NCBI GenBank assembly: GCA_016934875.1
Contig: JAFGSC010000302.1
Coordinates: 1 to 8,738 of the forward strand
DNA: 8,738 nucleotides
From: Candidatus Atribacteria bacterium
GTDB lineage: Bacteria > Atribacterota > Phoenicimicrobiia > Phoenicimicrobiales > Stramentimicrobiaceae
Direction: 5' to 3'
Shown: piece after piece, positions 6,449-8,738 of the stretch
Position numbering within the stretch: the first letter of the stretch is position 1
Layout of the letters: every line of letters starts with the position of its first letter
The notes under the pieces: model-generated
Seen by the model: the letters and a program-made list of their open reading frames with translations, nothing else
Databases searched by the model: none
Told to the model about the DNA's origin: nothing
Position numbers and translations under genes: made by a program

Positions 6449-7861
6449 ATGAAAGATACTTGTGTTACCTTCGGAGTCATTATTGGAACAAGAGGCATTT
6501 TTAATCCTCAACTGGCTCACGACGACAAAAAGATACTTTTAAAGACCTTAGATTCTTTGGGATATAAAAGTATAATACTTCCCGAAAGTGAGACTCCTTC
6601 AGGAAACATTGAAACTTATCAAGATGCAAAAAAATGTGCCTCTCTATTTAAGAAAAACCAAGATAAAATCGACGGTATTCTGGTAATTCTCCCAAATTTT
6701 GGAGATGAATTGGGTATTGTGAATAGCATTGTTCTCTCAGGTCTTCATGTTCCTATTTTGGTACAGGCTTCCGGTGATGAAATAGACAAGGTATCAGTCA
6801 ACGAAAGGCGGGATTCCTTCTGTGGCAAGATCTCGGTATGCAATAATTTTATTCAGTATGGAATTCCCTTCACTGATACTCTTTTTCATACCGAAAATGT
6901 TGATAGTCCCGAATTTAAGACCGACCTGAATAAATTCGCACGGGTATGTAAAATAGTTGGTGGACTAAAAAATGCTCGAGTAGGAGCAATAGGAACACGT
7001 CCGGCTGCTTTTCAAACCATGCGTTTTAGTGAAAAAATCTTACAGAATTTTGGAATTACCGTTATTCCTATAGATCTTTCAGAGATTTTAGCTGCAGCCG
7101 ATAAAATGGATGCAGCAAAAGCTGCCTCGAAAGTAGATGAAATAAGGAATTATGGCCAGATTCCTTCAAGAATTCGAAGCGACAGTATTTTAAAGCAGGC
7201 TCGCTTTAGTCTTGCTATTGAAGAGTTTATTGAAAAAAATGAGCTTATTGGGGGAGCTATTCAGTGTTGGGATAGCCTGGAATATAATTACGGTTGCGCA
7301 GCTTGTCTAACCATGAGTATGCTTGGTGAGAAAGGGATTCCTTTTGCCTGTGAGACGGATATCACCGGTGCTTTAAGTATGCTTTGTTTGCAATTGGCAT
7401 CCGGTAATGCCTCGGCTCTTCTGGATTGGAATAACAATTATGGAAGTAATCCTAATAAATGTGTCTGCACACATTGCAGTAATTTTCCCAAAAGCTTTGT
7501 GAATAATAATATAGAGATTTCCGAACTGGATATTCTTGGCGCAACGATTGGTCAGGATAGATGCTTTGGCGCCATTAAGGGCCATGTTGCCTCCGGAGAT
7601 TTTACTTTTTTTAGGATTTCAACAGATGATAGAAAAGGGTACATAAAAAGCTATACCGGTGAAGGGAAGTATACAGATGATCCATTTCCTATGGACGGAG
7701 GAATTGCAGTAACAGAGATAAAAAATCTACAGAAAATAATGAAGTATATTTGCAGTGAAGGATTTGAGCACCATGTTGCCATGGTCAGGGGTAATGTTGC
7801 TGATATCCTTGAAGAAGCTGCAAAATATTTACAGTGGAAAATTAATAACTTCCAAAAATAA
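6449..7861 (+). CDS. L-fucose/L-arabinose isomerase family protein
   Basis: A 470-residue cytoplasmic protein resembling the FucI/AraA-like ketol isomerases, Mn-dependent enzymes that interconvert aldoses and ketoses. The N-terminal half has Rossmann-like segments (FGVIIGTRG, DGILVILPNFGDELG, ARVGAIGTRP). The C-terminal half carries QCWDSLEYNYG (272-282), PFACETDITGALSM (298-311), CVCTHCSNFP (338-347) and GFEHHVAMVRG (438-448). By analogy with FucI Glu337, Asp361 and His528, likely metal ligands are Glu278, Asp304 and one of His441/442; this is my alignment, not a proven assignment. It is shorter than E. coli FucI (591). The frame is open back to a GTG at 6335, but that start lies in a hairpin loop and would add 38 residues unlike the family, so ATG 6449 is preferred. 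Placed between a sugar binding protein and an FGGY kinase, it probably performs the first catabolic step. Exact substrate unknown. Confidence 0.85.
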   Translation: MKDTCVTFGVIIGTRGIFNPQLAHDDKKILLKTLDSLGYKSIILPESETPSGNIETYQDAKKCASLFKKNQDKIDGILVILPNFGDELGIVNSIVLSGLHVPILVQASGDEIDKVSVNERRDSFCGKISVCNNFIQYGIPFTDTLFHTENVDSPEFKTDLNKFARVCKIVGGLKNARVGAIGTRPAAFQTMRFSEKILQNFGITVIPIDLSEILAAADKMDAAKAASKVDEIRNYGQIPSRIRSDSILKQARFSLAIEEFIEKNELIGGAIQCWDSLEYNYGCAACLTMSMLGEKGIPFACETDITGALSMLCLQLASGNASALLDWNNNYGSNPNKCVCTHCSNFPKSFVNNNIEISELDILGATIGQDRCFGAIKGHVASGDFTFFRISTDDRKGYIKSYTGEGKYTDDPFPMDGGIAVTEIKNLQKIMKYICSEGFEHHVAMVRGNVADILEEAAKYLQWKINNFQK

Positions 7862-7990
7862 TTCTACTTAAATTTAATCTTCTTCATATTTATTTAAAAC
7901 CTAATCCATCAGGTGGAAATACCAAAAACTTAATGAGCTTAGAAAATCTTAAACAAAAAATGAAATCTATGTTGTAAGTGGAGGCCATCA
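7862..7990 (+). other. 129-bp gap between isomerase and kinase genes
   Basis: No terminator or clear promoter. A 14-codon ORF (7933-7977, MSLENLKQKMKSML) ends 13 bp before the kinase start. Its frame is open without a start codon back to 7849, giving residues such as KPNPSGGNTKN. It has no well-spaced ribosome site. It could be chance or the end of a lost gene. AGTGGAGG (7977-7984) is the kinase ribosome site. Confidence 0.4.
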
Positions 7991-8738
7991 TTGGAGAATA
8001 AATATATTTTAGCTATAGATCAGGGAACATCAGCAACGAAAATCATACTCTTTAACAAAAAAGGGCAGGTTGTGCATCGTTGCAATAGAGTACATAAGCA
8101 GTATTATCCTAATCCCGGATGGGTTGAGCATGATGCTGAGCAGATATATAAAAATACCCTGAAAGCAATACATGATATACTTTACAAAACAAAAATAACA
8201 GGGCAGCAGATTATGGCTTTGGCTATTACAAATCAAAGGGAAACAGCATTAGTATGGGACAAACAAACAGGGAAACCGGTGTATAATGCTATCGTTTGGC
8301 AATGCAATAGAGGGAGTAATATTTGTAATAAATTAAGTGAACAGGGTTATGAAAAAACAGTTAAAGAAAAAACCGGGTTAGTTTTATCTCCCTATTTTTC
8401 AGCAGCAAAGATAAAATGGATATTAGATAATGTTAAAGGAGCCAGACAAAAAGCCGAAGAAGGAAAACTATTATTTGGTACGATTGATTCATGGCTTGTA
8501 TGGAAACTTACTAACGGGAAAGCGCATACAACAGATTATTCAAATGCTAGTCGAACGCAATTATTTAATATAAAAGAGTTAAAATGGGACGAAGAGTTAT
8601 TACAAATATTCACTATACCAAAAACTATGACTCCCGATGTTAAATATTCAAATGAGATATTTGGTTATACAACCATAAACGGAATATTGGAAAAGGAAAT
8701 ACCAATAGCTGGTATCATGGGTGATTCCCATGCCGCAT
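7991..8738 (+). CDS. Glycerol-kinase-like FGGY carbohydrate kinase (5' part, cut by window end)
   Basis: The first 249 residues of a kinase of about 500. The start is TTG at 7991: AGTGGAGG ends 6 nt before it, the in-frame stop is at 7961-7963 and no other start codon lies between. The sequence follows glycerol kinase closely: YILAIDQGTSATK (5-17, phosphate-binding loop), YPNPGWVEHD (39-48), ITNQRETALVW (79-89), YNAIVWQCNR (98-107), PYFSAAKIKWILD (134-146), GTIDSWLVWKLTNG (163-176), DYSNASRT (182-189), GIMGDSHAA (241-249). The E. coli GlpK glycerol contacts Arg83, Glu84, Trp103, Tyr135 and Asp245 are present, but Gln246 is Ser. That change and the isomerase next door suggest phosphorylation of a ketose or other polyol rather than glycerol; this is inference. 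It is probably in the same operon as the isomerase. Confidence 0.9.
   Translation, partial: MENKYILAIDQGTSATKIILFNKKGQVVHRCNRVHKQYYPNPGWVEHDAEQIYKNTLKAIHDILYKTKITGQQIMALAITNQRETALVWDKQTGKPVYNAIVWQCNRGSNICNKLSEQGYEKTVKEKTGLVLSPYFSAAKIKWILDNVKGARQKAEEGKLLFGTIDSWLVWKLTNGKAHTTDYSNASRTQLFNIKELKWDEELLQIFTIPKTMTPDVKYSNEIFGYTTINGILEKEIPIAGIMGDSHAA

Noticed and set aside
1..8738. CRISPR arrays, tRNA or rRNA genes, insertion sequences and attachment sites
   Set aside because: No regularly spaced repeats, cloverleaf-like sequence, transposase or integrase reading frame, or flanking direct repeats were seen.

Overview
The window looks like an accessory sugar-uptake and catabolism locus from a low-G+C anaerobe-like bacterium. 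Coding DNA is moderately AT-rich, the intergenic regions are extremely AT-rich, and the Shine-Dalgarno sites are strong (AGGAGGT, GGAGG). The LacI-type regulator resembles Firmicutes proteins. The sugar-binding protein has an ordinary signal peptide without a lipobox cysteine, which favours a cell with a periplasm. A diderm low-GC lineage such as Halanaerobiales or Atribacterota would fit, but this is inference and the taxon is not established.

Layout. Positions 1-159 hold a strong Rho-independent terminator for a gene lying to the left. A LacI-family repressor gene (160-1182) is on the minus strand. It is divergent from everything else and separated by a 461-bp, very AT-rich control region. 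That region contains a good promoter for each direction, an inverted repeat placed like an autoregulatory operator, a second inverted repeat in the operon leader and a LacI-type AAnCGnTT core near the first structural gene. On the plus strand follow a DUF2291 membrane-anchored protein (1644-2363), a double-cassette sugar ABC ATPase (2360-3949), a RbsC-type permease (3952-5022), a structured 313-bp gap, a RbsB-type sugar-binding protein (5336-6289), a large stem-loop (6314-6365), an L-fucose/L-arabinose isomerase-family protein (6449-7861), and the first half of a glycerol-kinase-like FGGY kinase (from a TTG start at 7991, cut by the window end at 8738).

How it may work. The binding protein, permease and ATPase form a CUT2-type importer. 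Nine of the ten residues that hold D-ribose in E. coli RbsB are conserved in the binding protein and the tenth is Phe to Trp, so the ligand is probably a ribose-like pyranose. The isomerase would turn the aldose into a ketose and the FGGY kinase would phosphorylate it, the same logic as AraA/AraB, RhaA/RhaB and FucI/FucK. Unusually, the kinase is closest to glycerol kinase rather than to a known ketose kinase, and it has Ser in place of the substrate-contacting Gln246. No ribokinase or ribose pyranase is present. Together with the DUF2291 protein, this gives a sugar pathway whose substrate I cannot name from sequence. It is the most interesting content of the window.
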